Assembly: GCA_010279815.1 (NCBI GenBank)
Contig: QEOQ01000214.1
Span: forward strand, 703,381-767,380
Length of the DNA: 64,000 bases
Reading direction: 5' to 3'
Source: Brachionus plicatilis
Lineage: Eukaryota > Rotifera > Eurotatoria > Ploima > Brachionidae
Part shown: piece by piece, positions 1-12,727 of the stretch
How positions within the stretch are numbered: the stretch's first letter is position 1
Layout: each line of letters begins with the position of its first letter
Notes under the pieces: generated by a model
Told to the model about the DNA's origin: nothing
Database searches by the model: none
What the model saw: the letters and a program-made list of their open reading frames with translations, nothing else
Translations under genes and position numbers: made by a program

Positions 1-3000
1 CTATTCTTTCTGGAATGGTTTTCGTGCTGCAAATGCTTTTTAGTTGTTGTTGCTGTTGCCGGGATTAATAGGACCACTTGATTCTTTGTTGGTTAGATAA
101 GCCAAATTAGGCTGGCAATTATCCTAGAATGTTGAAACAATTGAATACAATGGCTATAGATTAGAAGAAATTTTTTATTCAGAATATAATTTAGCTTGCA
201 TCATGATCATGTTCCATTCATTCTTTATTCAAATAATTACATATCCGTCATTAGGACGCACAATTGAGGCAAGTTTCATAAACAAAATAGAGTTCTTAAT
301 GCTATTTGTACGAGTTCTATGGAAAAATTAATTAAAACTTGTAAGATTTTGTCACAAAAAAAGCTCTTTTATTTAAAAAAAAAATAATTTTTTTTTTTCA
401 TATCCGCATTGTTTTTCAATTAAAAATAACATTTAGTCACGATCTAAATTACGTGCTGGATTTTGTGGCAGCACTTTTCTTTAAACCTCTTCACTCTCAA
501 TTTTTTATCAATTAAAATAAACAAAAACGGGCCGCATTAATGAGCCCAAATAGAACAAAGCTTATGATAGATCGAGCGAGTGAATTGATTTTTATTAAGA
601 ACAAATTTAAAATAATAAGCTTATTGAAAAGGACTGAAAAGGCCCGCAAGTTTAATATTTACTTCCTTGTTTAAAGACGACCGTGATTGACTCAAACAAA
701 TAAATGAATGAACGTGATCTATCCATACAATTCTATAGATTAATTTTTAAGGAGTTTGCTAAAAGAAAAAAATAATATTTGACCAAATCTTAATCTTTAG
801 CCGACATGGCACATACTAAAACGGAATTTGTTCATTTAAGACTTTTTTGAAACATGGAAATTAGACAAAAAATATCGTTTTTGCAAGTCGATACACAAGG
901 TTAGAAATTTGTCAAAATTTTCTAGATAAAAACAATAATTTGTTCTTAATTTTTCTTCATAAAAATAACACGCATTTCACGCTTATATTATTTTTTTAAA
1001 TAAAAAAAATGACACCAAAGTATCAGCTGCTCCAAACTTAAACGTTTTTCTTTTACAAAACAAAATTAAGAGTTTGTTTTTTAATTAAGAGATTATACGA
1101 TACATTAGATGAAAACCTAATCTAATTATTTTAATTATGAATTTTTTATTTTACAATAATATTAGTTTTAAAAAAATTGATTAAGAGATTATTATTTTAT
1201 ATACTGTTAAATATGATTAATTTGTAACTTTCATTTTCAACACTTTTTTTAAAACTTTATTCTATTTTTATTTAATTTTTTTTAAATCTCAAGTAGCTTT
1301 AGCTCAGTAGATATAAAAGAATAAATTAAATAAAATAAGAGATTAAAGTAAATTTAAAACTAAATCAAACAAGATTGAAGTCTCCTTTTACACTCATTTA
1401 AAAATCACAGAAAGAATGAGCTTTTTGTCATAAATGAACTCAAATCCAATGTTAAATTTTCGGTCAATCATTTTGATAATATTTTTATCAAGGAAAATTA
1501 TGGGGAATGAGAATATTGGAAAAAAAATTTAAAAAAAATGAATATTTTTTTTCTATAAATTTTTCAGATGGTAATTCCAAAGTATAAAATTTAAAATTCA
1601 AAAGAAATTTAACCAAAGCATTTGCAGAAGCTAGATTAAGGCGATACAATTTACAGAACAAATTTTGTGATTTTTGAAAAAATTTATAAAACATTTTTTA
1701 ATTTTTTCTGTTTTTATTTTTAAATTCACAATGCGAAGGCAAATAACATAAAATATTTTATTTAATGCTTCTTCTAGGATTTAATTTTTTTCACAAGGCT
1801 TTTTTTTTCCCAGATTAATTTTAATAACAATAAAAAAAATTTAGATCTTTAACTTAGTAAAGTGTGTGTGTTTTTTTTTTCTTTTTTTTTAAGTTTGATT
1901 CTTTGATATTTAAAAAATCCCAACTAAATAATGCCCTAAAAAGATCATGTTTAAATTAAAAATTATTTTGACTATGAGAAAGCTCAGCGAATTTAAGATC
2001 GATTTGAGAATTTTAAAGTGTGTTATTTTCGAGTCTAAAAAGTGTTAGATGCCTATTAAACGTAAATATCATAGACGAAAAAAGGTATCATAAAATAGAA
2101 ATTTCTCATCAGGAGGTAATTTATTACTTAAAAAAGATTTTATTTTCGCCATGTATCATAAAATCTGTAGGTGCTAAATTCCAGGGAACCAACAAACCGA
2201 CTTTTATGCAAGATTCATTCGAGCAATTTAGATTAATCGGTGCTTTTTTTTTTCTATTGATTTTTGGTCAATAATTGCTTCATCTAATTCTAGTCGAAAG
2301 GCAAATCAAATAAGATTTAGATAAAAAAAAAGACTCAAGCTAATAATTTATTAAAAATAATTTTCCAAAATTCTTAGGCAATCATTAGTGATTTGTTTTA
2401 TTTGCTGCTTGCAACTAAAAGTAAATAAAATTATATGTAATTAAGTTTTAATGGATAGCAGCGATAAGAAACTAATCCAATCCCTATTTATTCAACTGTC
2501 AATTGATCGATCGCTTCATCCAAATGATTGATTAAGTTGTGAGTGGTCAATGGGGTATTTCTATGCGAGGTTAATCGCTATTCAGTTTAGTAGAAAAATA
2601 TTTAGATATTTCAAAATTTAAAGCCAAAAATTCGATTGTTCAATTTTTGGGATTTTTTTTTTTTCTGAATTTTTTAAAAAATCAAGTCAAAATAACAGAA
2701 TCAAGAAACAATTAAAAAAATTTTATTAATCAATTTAATCTTAGTTAGTTTTTTTTTCTCAAACTTTTTGTTAACTAAAACAAATAAAATATTTGTAAAT
2801 ATTTTAATCTTTGAGCTGGATTAGGAAATGGAACAAATGTTCAAGATTTTGTTGTTATTTCGGATGAGCGATGAGAGTGTTGGTTTCGAACAAAGTGTTA
2901 GTCAGCTTGTGGTAGTTTGTCACGATCGAAAAGTCAAAGATCACAGGACACGTTGTTCACTGTAAACGAATATGGCACGCTTGTAGACGACAAAGCGCAA

Positions 3001-4057
3001 ACATTTTTTAAGATTTAAGCAGATTTTAAGAACAAAACGCTTTAATTAAATAATATGTTTTGACTGAAAGGCCGCAGTTCCTTCCATTTAATTAGTTTTA
3101 ATTTAGATTCAAATAAATATTTCTAAAAGGGCTAAAGATAAAATCTAGAGAACTTCTGCTCAAAAATGAGTTCATTAATGACATTCATGGAGGGAGAAAA
3201 AAAAAGCAAATCAACAGCAGCAGATACAGCATTGAAAATAAGGTTTGATTGCTTAAAGCCAGCAGTTGCCAAATCAAGCAGAAAAGCATTTTCATGAGCA
3301 GACAAACTTAAAGTTCATAGTGTACAGCACCTTTGTTTGTTTATGAGCTTATAAATAAAAACTTAGACGATTTTAATAAACAAGCTGAGTTTTTTAAAGT
3401 CTAGATAAGCGAGTCAGTTAGATGTTTTCCTCTAAAATGACAAATGATTTTTCTTAATTGCTGTTTAAACACAATAAACAGCAAAATCAACTGGCGACTT
3501 TGGGGATTTTTAAATCACAAGCTCAAACATACATGAGCTTAAGATTGATTAAGAAAAATGCATTTGGAGCGTGGTTGATAATGTTTCCAACTTGTCAGTC
3601 CAATCGATCAATCACATTTTCGAATAGTGGCTTTTCCGGCTAAATATTTCAAATCAATATTTAGCCAAAATTCTAATTTCATAGTTGTTAAAATAAGGTA
3701 TGGAAAAAAACGCGTTTTTAATCTCTTAATAGCTTCAAACCCCTAGTAATCTATCTTAAATCAAGCATAAATCTTTTAATAGCTGAATTATTCTCGAATT
3801 TTGAGCTAACCGTCAACAAAAAATAAAAAAAAATAAAAAGGAAAAAAGATGAAATTTTTTCATCATGCACCAAATTTTGATTTGTACTCGATTCGTTTTC
3901 AATAACAACACTCACATTTATTAAGTGGACTTTTAAAGCTAATTTGACGGCTTTTTTCAATTAAAAGAAAATTAAAATTTTTGCAGTCAATAAAATATGT
4001 GCATCAAAAAAACTCACCTTATTTACAGGTCACGGTTTCTAAGTATTAAACTTTTTT
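1..4057. other. AT-rich DNA without a supportable gene
   Basis: Long A and T homopolymers and frequent stops in all frames. The short open frames here (for example 2020-2274 and 3458-3643) lack splice-linked partners and recognisable domains. Composition is slightly more balanced at about 2820-3650, which could be a promoter or 5' region, but no coding signal was found. Any upstream exons of the gene starting at 4691 could lie here or in the gap. Confidence 0.6.
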
Positions 4058-4631
4058 NNNNNNNNNNNNNNNNNNNNNNNNNNNNNNNNNNNNNNNNNNN
4101 NNNNNNNNNNNNNNNNNNNNNNNNNNNNNNNNNNNNNNNNNNNNNNNNNNNNNNNNNNNNNNNNNNNNNNNNNNNNNNNNNNNNNNNNNNNNNNNNNNNN
4201 NNNNNNNNNNNNNNNNNNNNNNNNNNNNNNNNNNNNNNNNNNNNNNNNNNNNNNNNNNNNNNNNNNNNNNNNNNNNNNNNNNNNNNNNNNNNNNNNNNNN
4301 NNNNNNNNNNNNNNNNNNNNNNNNNNNNNNNNNNNNNNNNNNNNNNNNNNNNNNNNNNNNNNNNNNNNNNNNNNNNNNNNNNNNNNNNNNNNNNNNNNNN
4401 NNNNNNNNNNNNNNNNNNNNNNNNNNNNNNNNNNNNNNNNNNNNNNNNNNNNNNNNNNNNNNNNNNNNNNNNNNNNNNNNNNNNNNNNNNNNNNNNNNNN
4501 NNNNNNNNNNNNNNNNNNNNNNNNNNNNNNNNNNNNNNNNNNNNNNNNNNNNNNNNNNNNNNNNNNNNNNNNNNNNNNNNNNNNNNNNNNNNNNNNNNNN
4601 NNNNNNNNNNNNNNNNNNNNNNNNNNNNNNN
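4058..4631. other. Assembly gap (574 N)
   Basis: Unbroken run of N between two T-rich stretches. It lies just upstream of the first visible exon of the DUF7042-7045-type gene and may hide that gene's signal-peptide exon. Confidence 0.99.
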
Positions 4632-4690
4632 TTTTTTTTTTTCCAATTTAAAAATATGCCAAATGAATTTTTTTTTTGTTCAAATTTTAG

Positions 4691-7600
4691 ACACGAATGT
4701 TACAGATGCATTTTTATAATGCAGAAACACTTAAATGTTTTACAGTACAGAACAAGCTATTGCTCAGAACATTCAGATTTTGAGCTGAATTGTCAAAATT
4801 TATCGCCTGAGTCCGAGTTATTTACTATTTATAGAGACAATTCCCAAGCGGAAAAGTGTCCAATAGATGGCATGTACGCAATTCAAAGTAGTCAAAATGA
4901 AAATCGTCTATTTCAAAGCTTTCCCAAAAAATGCGAGGACAAAGACTCTGTCATTATGCAGTGTTCAGATCAGTCGATGCTAAAGATTCACTTTGGAAAA
5001 TGCGCAAACATGCCAAGTAATTGTGAAAAATGGCTCTATATCATTACATTGAAAAAATTAACAAAGAAAATTTTCAATAAAATTATTTTTTATTCGAAAT
5101 TTAATACATAGAAAAATTAACATTTAAAAAAAGACAAAATTTATGTCAAAAAGTTAATATTATATTTTACAGTGATGATTTGATAACAGTATTTTACGAA
5201 AAATTACGTAAAATACCGTAAATTAACCAAATTTTACCACATTTTACGTAAATTAAGGTAAAATTCAAAAAGTGAAAAAGAGGTATTTTACAATAATTTT
5301 GGTGAAATTTGGTAGAATTCAAAACGGCCAAAAATTTTTGAAAAATGTCTTTTTTTGGCAAAATGTTATTTATTGTACATTTTTATATTTTTACATTTTT
5401 ACATTTTTGAGAGAAGAAAAAAAAATCTCAAAATCAAAAAATCTAAAAAAATTTTCATTCAAGAAAAGTAATAATAAATTCGCAATTACTTAAAAAGGAG
5501 TTTTAGAAAAATTTAAATGTAAAAACCAAGGATAATTTTTTGAAAATCCCTTTTAATTAATTGCGAATTTATTATTACTATTCTTGAATGAAAATTTTTT
5601 TAGATTTTTTGATTTTAAGATTTTTTTTTCTTCTCTCAAAAATGTAAAAATATAAAAATATAAAAATATACAATAAATAATATTTTGCCCTTTTTTTTCC
5701 AAAAAATTAAACAATTTTAAAAATTGTTATTTTTAAAATCGTTACAGAAAAAAAAAAAAATTCGTAAAATGTTATAAAATTTGGTTAATTTATCGTGTCT
5801 TACGTAATTTTTCGTATAAACTGTTATCAAATCACCACTTTATAAGTTAATATTTAATTATATTTTCGAATTTTTGGCTTAAGAAAATAAATGGAAAATT
5901 TATTTAAAAATCTTAAATTCAATACCATCTCACCGATGAGATTGTGCCAAGAGTGACACAAGTAACAAGGTGAATGATTAAATCCCATTGACTTGTGCCC
6001 ACAATTTTTTTTAAATATAAAAATAGTAATTTACCCCTAGGACTCTCTCAAACCGCGTTTGACCATTTTTTATAAAATTAGAAGTTTGCATATTTATTTA
6101 TTTATTTTCTAAATTAATTCGAGGAGAACCTCAGGCTGCGCAGAATGGAACTTAGTCCTTCTTTTTAGCCCAGCTTTAGTAAATAAAATGAGTTATATGA
6201 AAATTTTTCTAATAAAATAAAATAAGTTAATAGTTTTTTATGTTTTTTATTTTTATGTATGCTTTTAAGTTTATAGAAAAAATGTTAACATTCAAAAAAA
6301 AAATTCAAATAGTAAAAAAAAGAAAAGAAATTGATCCAGTTTTAGTTAACGAAAATATCATTAGTGCCCAGTCTTTGAAGAGGACAAAATTGACTACAAA
6401 TTGTCTGAAGATAACTTGATTGAAACCCTTGGAGTAAATCAAGCTCCAGAACAAAAGCTAATTGATTATAGTGATTCAGAATCATTTTTCAATGTAATAA
6501 ATTTCGAATTAAAAATGATAATTTTTCAATATAATGAAAAATCAACAAAATATTAACAACTAAATAAATTATTTTAGATTATGTAATTAATTGCATAGCT
6601 CACTGGTCGGAAGGCAATACCAATTATTTGATAGGAAGAGTGGAACTAAACAACCAAAAGAGTGTCTACAAATGTTTGGCATACATGCAGTCTGCTCAAT
6701 CGTATCAAAGGCGAGCCTTGAGAAACGAAAACTTTGTAGACATAAATGTAAAGAATAGGAACTATGAATCAAAAGATGACGTTCTTCAAATTTTGATATC
6801 ACAAGACGAATTTTGCCGAAACATTGATAACATAATCGATGATCAATTTAGCTTTAAATTCAACAAAGTCATCGAATCACCGCATCTAATTGCTCCAGCA
6901 CATGCACTCATGTCAACAGGTTCAAATTTTAGTAGGCAACAAGTGTTGAGACGTGGCTCACACTTTCATACAGGCTGTAGATTTCCAAGATGGCTGAACA
7001 AAAAATGGCATGATTTGAAACAAACAAAATCCTATTCATTGAATTACAAACTCGATTCGCTAATCATAACAGATGACAAAAATTCTCTTGTAATAAACAA
7101 ATTTACATGCTGGCATTTGAAGTCGAGAAAATCGAATCATTTTCAGGCTGTTGTCAAGTCGCTGAACGCATGGTGAGAACAATAGGAATTTTATTTTTAG
7201 AACAAAAAAAAGAAAGAGAACAAAAATGTCAAAATTTTCAAAATTTTTTTTCTAAAAGCCCAAAAATTGATCTCGCATTTTTCCCAAGTCAAATTTTTGA
7301 TTGAATTTAAATTTGATCAAAACATTTTACTTTGCCAATTTAAAGTTATTGGGATTTACAAAATTAGGTTGTGTGAAATTCAGTACAAAATGATTAAAAG
7401 AACAGAAAAAAATGTAAAAAAATTGAATAATTTTTTTTCTAAATGTTAAAACATAATTCTGTTAATGCAACATTCAAAGTTGCAAAAAATATCAAGGTCT
7501 GCTAAAATTGCAGAGATTTTGCACATCATTAGCATACTTTGGCAGTTGATACAACTTTGAATGTTACACCATTCTGCACTGACAGAATTAATTTTAAACT

Positions 7601-9972
7601 TTTAGAAAAATATTTATTTAATTTTTTTACATTTTTTTCTGTTTTTTTGTACTGAATTTCACAAAACCAAAAAATTCAACATAAGATAAGATGTTAAGTA
7701 GCACTTTATTGAATAAATTAGAAATTTTTAAAAATATTTTTACATCTAGCTTAAAAAATTGCCGTATTTCGTCAAAAAAAGAAAGTTCGGTCATCGAAAA
7801 GGTTTCTTTTATTTGGAAATTTTTCACTCCAAAAAAGTGACTCAAATAAAAAGAAATTTATTCTTTTATTTTTTTCTTATACATTAAAAGGCATTTTTGA
7901 AAATGATAAATGACTGGTGAATTTTCTTTTAATCGAGACACATTTTTTTGAGAAAAACAATTTAAATAAAAATGAAAATTTTTGACTTTTTTAAATACTA
8001 GCAAGTTTGTTTAATATAGAGGAAATATTTTTTATAAAAAAATTACGGATAGTACAACAAAATTTTAATATGGAGATTTGGTATAAATTATGAACCAAGT
8101 CAGTAGTTTAATTTATACAATATATGACTTCGGATATAAAAATTTAACTGTTTCGAAAATCTGTTCTCAATTTAAATATTCTTTTTTTTTTGGGTAATCA
8201 AAATTAAATTCTTGTTATGTTTTATTGAACTCACAGTTGATTTTTTAACCTTTTTATGCTGCTTTTTTTCGAAATTTTTTATTTCCAAATTTTTTCTAAC
8301 CAAAAACAAAACATTTTATATTTTTGGGGACATAAACTTTAGTTCAAATAGCGATGGTGTATTTAATCATATAAAAAATATAATCCTTTTTTGTAGCGTC
8401 TATTTATATTTTATTTTTATCAGTATGAAATAAGAACATTTGAATAAATAGAAGGAATAAGATAAAAAATAATTTAATAGAAAAAAATCATAAAAGACAA
8501 ATTTCATAGAATCATTAAAATAATTAATAAAGAACTTCTATTTTTATTCTATTTTCTAATTTAAAACAAAAAAATGTAATGCAAAAATGAGGGTTCAAAC
8601 AAAAACTTTTGCCATTCGGAAGATTCCCGGGTTTTCTTGAAAATTATTAACAAAATATCAAAAAAAAATCAAAATCATGTTCATTTAATAAAATTGAATA
8701 ATTTTGATTTTTCTTACTTTATGACATTTTTTTTCGATGAGCAATAAATAAATTAAAATAGGTTTTTGTGGATTTTTTTAACAATAAAATTTTATTTCGC
8801 TTTCAAAAAGGAATCTATTCTTAGCTACTATTAACAGGTAGAATATATGAAAAATTACTTTGCAGAGTAATTTTTCATTTTTTTTCTAATTAAATGATTT
8901 TGAGGCAGCCCTCAAGCTGAATAGAATGGCTATAACCGTTCGTTTAAAAACATTAAAAAATGACTTTAAGTGAAACAATTAAGAGAAGCAATTTTGAAAA
9001 AAAAAATAATTTTAAAATTTTTATTAATTAATTTTTTTATTTTTTAATTTATTAAAATTTTTGCTTTTTTTTTTTGTTCTAAAATTAACAAAGGCTTTTA
9101 TTTTAATTACTAAACTTAATTTATTTATTAGCACGAGCGGGTTTCAGTGCATAACAATAAATTCAAAGTCTGATTATGTTTTGGAGATAAAATTGGGTGA
9201 AATAAGCCAAGATAATCGCATGTTAGATTGCTCAAGTGAAAATTACATAAGCCAGGATTTTGCTTATGGTAATGATGAAAAAAATTCAAATAAAATTGAT
9301 CTTAAAATTTTGCCATTTTTAGTTGATACTAATTATGGAGTAAAATGTCCATTAAAAAGTGGACTGTACAAACGATTAAGTTCTCAGACAATCAACGAGA
9401 GATCCTGGAGGCCAGCCCGAGACCAGCAAAAAATCAATGAACAAGAACCTTGCAGATTTTTAACCCAAAGCCAAAGTCTTCAAGTCGGCTGCGTTAGTCA
9501 CGAACAGTATTCTCTAAGGACAAAGTTATGCTATCCCAATAATCAAGAGAATAAAGACTTTTCCAGTGTGGATTCTTTTGCAGCCAAAACGACAGCTTCG
9601 TACACTCAAATAGAAAGCGAAATTAATTTGGTTTGTCTGGCTTTCTGGGAACAAGACGGCAACAATGTTGTTGTTAGCCGCACCATGTCAAACGAAATTT
9701 TATGCTCAATTTGGTCGTTTTCAGAAGACAAGAAAAATTTAAAGCTTCTCGAAATCGACTCCACTTGTAATTATAATAAACAATCCCATTCGCGTGTAAA
9801 TTATGAATTTTTTTTTGTTCACACTTGTCAAAGCGAGACGTCCCAATTTAAGTCTTTTATAAAAAGTTACATAAAAAATAGAGCATCGCCGAAAATAGCT
9901 TTGGCATGGCTGTCCAAATTAGCTTATGGTTTCGTCACAATTTTACTGTTCAAAAATAAAATCACCATTTAA
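4691..9972 (+). CDS. Secreted/anchored cysteine-rich DUF7042-7045-type protein (5' end missing)
   Basis: Three visible exons: 4691-5016, 6578-7172 and 9132-9972. Junction phases agree (1 and 2) and all introns are GT-AG, giving about 587 residues. Exon 1 has the hallmark CYRC...NVLQY...YC block and a CPIDG segment. Exon 2 opens with CIAHWSEGNTNYLIGR, like the ECLATWxEGxxxYLVG block of insect proteins with stacked DUF7042-7045 domains, and later has a CRFPRWL block. Across the next splice the frame reads NACTSGFQCI. Exon 3 repeats the block as CLAFWEQDGNN and ends in a hydrophobic tail that could be a GPI signal or membrane segment. Known relatives are extracellular proteins of unclear function. 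The true N-terminus is probably in the N gap. Family assignment is from memory of conserved blocks, not a search. Confidence 0.75.
5172..5838. repeat. 667-bp fold-back element in intron 1 of the DUF704x gene
   Basis: Left arm (5172 to about 5505) and right arm (about 5535 to 5838) are imperfect inverted copies. The ends read GTGATGATTTGATAACAG and its near complement, and both arms contain the AATAATAAATTCGCAATT-type motif on opposite strands. No transposase ORF. Looks like a non-autonomous fold-back or MITE. Confidence 0.8.
6091..6170 (-). repeat. Probable retroelement 3' tail
   Basis: Read on the minus strand, a segment with CCATTCTGCGCAGCCTGAGG ends in ATAAATAAATAAAT. A related segment lies at about 8900-8950 (minus strand CCATTCTATTCAGCTTGAGG). 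The sharing suggests 3' ends of one LINE or SINE family. Confidence 0.45.
6275..6560 (+). other. Coding-like stretch inside intron 1
   Basis: An open frame from about 6365 to 6556 (begins CPVFEEDKIDYKLSEDN) has mixed codons unlike the surrounding AT repeats. An overlapping frame from the ATG near 6281 reads MLTFKKKIQIVKKRKEIDP. The phases of the flanking exons (5016 to 6578) close without it. It could be an alternative exon or a transposon remnant. Not recognised. Confidence 0.3.
7367..7668. repeat. ~300-bp inverted-repeat element in intron 2 of the DUF704x gene
   Basis: GTGAAATTCAGTACAAAA near 7371 has its complement ending at 7668. Inner arms carry AACATTCAAAGTTG and its complement around 7470 and 7555. 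A diverged partial copy with the same terminal motifs (ACAGAATTAATTTT, GATTTTCACAAAA) lies at about 39640-39720. Confidence 0.75.
7795..7960. repeat. Dispersed repeat, TTTTTCACTC...GACTCAAATAAA family
   Basis: Shares blocks (TTTTATTTGGAAATTTTTCACTC, GACTCAAATAAA, a T/C-rich tract, GATGACTGGTGAATTTTC-type segment) with 17470-17600, 18880-19010 and 19150-19310. No coding capacity. Confidence 0.6.
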
Positions 9973-12727
9973 AATTTAAATCAGCTTTAGTGGTCTTGTT
10001 AAATGACGATTAGATAATTCTCGGTGACTCGACAGAATTATCGTGATCGTGGCTAAGAAAGACGCAAATTTAGGGTAAATTTTGTTTTGTGTAAATACTG
10101 GTAACAGTTTCAATTGAATGTTATTTTTTGTCTCTAAACTATTTAAATAAAATTATGTAAATTGTTTAATATTAATTAATAAAGTTTTTTCAAAATTTTC
10201 TTTTTTTTTTGTTTGAATGATAAACAATTTTGATTGCCATTTTTGAAAAAGAAAATATTGAATCCTAACTGATAAAAAAATGTCGAAAAAGCTTGATTAA
10301 ACTTCACTCTCAAGAAGCATACAGAGTTTTTTAATGAACAAATTTTATACAATTAATTAAATCATGGAGTTTTTTTTTCGACACAAAAATTTCACAAAGA
10401 ATTTTATTTTATTTTTATGAAAAATTAGAGCTTTTATTTTTTTAAACTTTAATTAGAAAAAAAGTACTGAATAATAATTATTTAATCATAGATAATTTTT
10501 ATGATTATCATTAATCTAATTGACAAAGTCAAATATCCAAAAACATTTATAATTAACTTAGCTGTATAATTAGAACTTGAAAAATATTCTAATAAATCAT
10601 AAAATAGTCTCAGAATTTAATTCACAAACATTTATTTTAATAAAAAAATTATACGACAAGTTGACAGTTTGCATTGATTGTGGTCATTAATATTTAATTT
10701 TATGTTTTCAATCAAAAAATAAAAAAATAAAAGATCTCTATAAATTAAATAAATTTTTAAGTGAAAAAAATAGTCCAAAAATACCAAGAATTTATCATTT
10801 TTCTTTGTAAATTTTTCCCTTTGAGAAAAAAGAATAGCTGTTCATTTTCTTAAAAGCCTTTTTATGTATTAAATTAGTTTAACTTGATCGCTTAAATATT
10901 AATTATTTACGAGTGAATTAATTTTTTTATCATTGCCTCTAATCGATAGAATGAAAAAAAAAGAATTAGATGCCCAAGGCGGCTTTGTTAAAATTAGTGC
11001 AATGGTTTTATCGTAGCAAATTACTAGAAATGTTAAAATATAAATTTTTTTAGACTTAAGATTTTGATTTTTTATTTTCGACATATTTTGAAATCTTTTT
11101 GACACTTTTTTATTGAATTGTAATTTAATATTTTATTTTAACATTTTTAGAATTATGCTTTAACAAGCTAAAGATAAACATAAAACACTTTCATAATTAT
11201 TAGCTAATCTTGAAGTCGAAATTCATAAAAAAACAAAAATAGAAAATTTTAATTAAGACTTATCCTATTCTTTCAAAACAATAGTTTGTGTATAAGTTTA
11301 AATTTCTGAATTCGAGTAGATGAAACTAATTTTTTAATAAGATAATTATTTTTTGACACGTTTGTTAAATATCAATTTACAATTTTCGATAATGCCAAAG
11401 ATTTGTTGCACTCAAAAAAGAGAAAAACTCCAAAAGCCAATTTTTACATTCATCACTATTTTTTAAAATATCACATTCTTTTAATTTTTAAAAAATTGTG
11501 TTTTAACTTTTAGCTTAGAAAATTTTCAGTTTTTAGAATTATTTTTTAGATTTCAATTTCAATATCTGTTGATTTATTTATTCCTTTTAAAAAATAAATG
11601 CCAAAAATTGTTTATCAACACATCACAGCACCGCTTGATTTATATTCTATTAAAATGCATTATCTTTATTTCTATCTTTTTTTTTTTTTTATTTAGATCT
11701 ATTGTTTTCTCGTTATGTCAAAAGATCAATAAAAAATCTAATCAAATATTTTCAAACATAATAATAAACTTGATCCTTTTTGTCTTGATAGATTTTTGGC
11801 TTATCTAAAATCTTATTAGTAATACTCTAAAGCTAGAAAAATCGGCAGTTATTACAATCTAAAAATAATCAAATCTCTATGTAAAACGTTAATCAACAAT
11901 CTTAGAAAATTAAGCTTTAAATCTGTAAAAAAATATTATTTAGATTTCTGTATTTAGGTGGCAAAAAATCTGATCAAAAAATAAAAATGGCTTTTAAAAA
12001 GGTGATTTTTTTGAGGAATTCGAAGGACGTGTTTTTTCAAACAATCAAGTCGTCTTTAAGACTTGTTTTGGACTGCAATTTTTTCAATTTAAATCAAACA
12101 TTAATTATAATGTTTAAAAAAAATTCGAAATCAGGCTTTTTATTTGTATCGCCCAGGAATAATTTTTAAATAAAAAAATCTAATATATTTTTTAAAAAAT
12201 TTATTAAATTTTTCCTTTACAAAAACGATATACTTTGCAAATAACAATTCATTTTTCTTTGCTACAAGAAGCAGCTATTTTTCGTAAATAAACAATTTTA
12301 TAAAATGTTTACGATTTTAAAAGAAGAAAAAGATAATGCCTTCGTTGAAGTAAGACTAGGGATGAATGTTGCCCAAGAAAAGCATGATCCTACAACCTAA
12401 GTTTGGGAAAGTAATCAACTAATTCCAGCAGTTTAAAGACTTTTCAGCTACTTTTAATTGGGGTATTGGAGAGGGGAGATTGATGAACGTTTATTTAGGA
12501 ATAAAATTTTTTTTCAAATAAGCTTATATTAAAAGTTTTTGTTAAAGAAATGTGAGTTTGTTTTTTAGCTACAAAAATCTAGTTTAATAAATTAAATTTT
12601 AATAAAAATTTTCTACAGATGATCGAATTAGATTTTAAAAATGTTTGAAATTTTCTTTTGTCTGATCACTAGTAGTTTATTATAACGAAAATAAAAAAAA
12701 AAAATTTTTTTCAAAAAAGCTAAAAGT
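9973..12727. other. AT-rich intergenic stretch
   Basis: Begins with the 3' flank of the DUF704x gene, including AATAAAG near 10180. A short frame from the ATG near 12305 (MFTILKEEKDNAFVE, followed by GTAAGA) could be a first exon of the 12728 gene, but no phase-matching acceptor was established. Otherwise nothing seen. Confidence 0.5.

Noticed and set aside
3997..4719. Long open frames across 4058-4631 on both strands
   Set aside because: They consist almost entirely of N and carry no information.
7267..7449. Plus-strand 60-codon frame after DUF704x exon 2
   Set aside because: Lies in the intron and overlaps an inverted-repeat element; the splice from 7172 to 9132 closes the frame without it.
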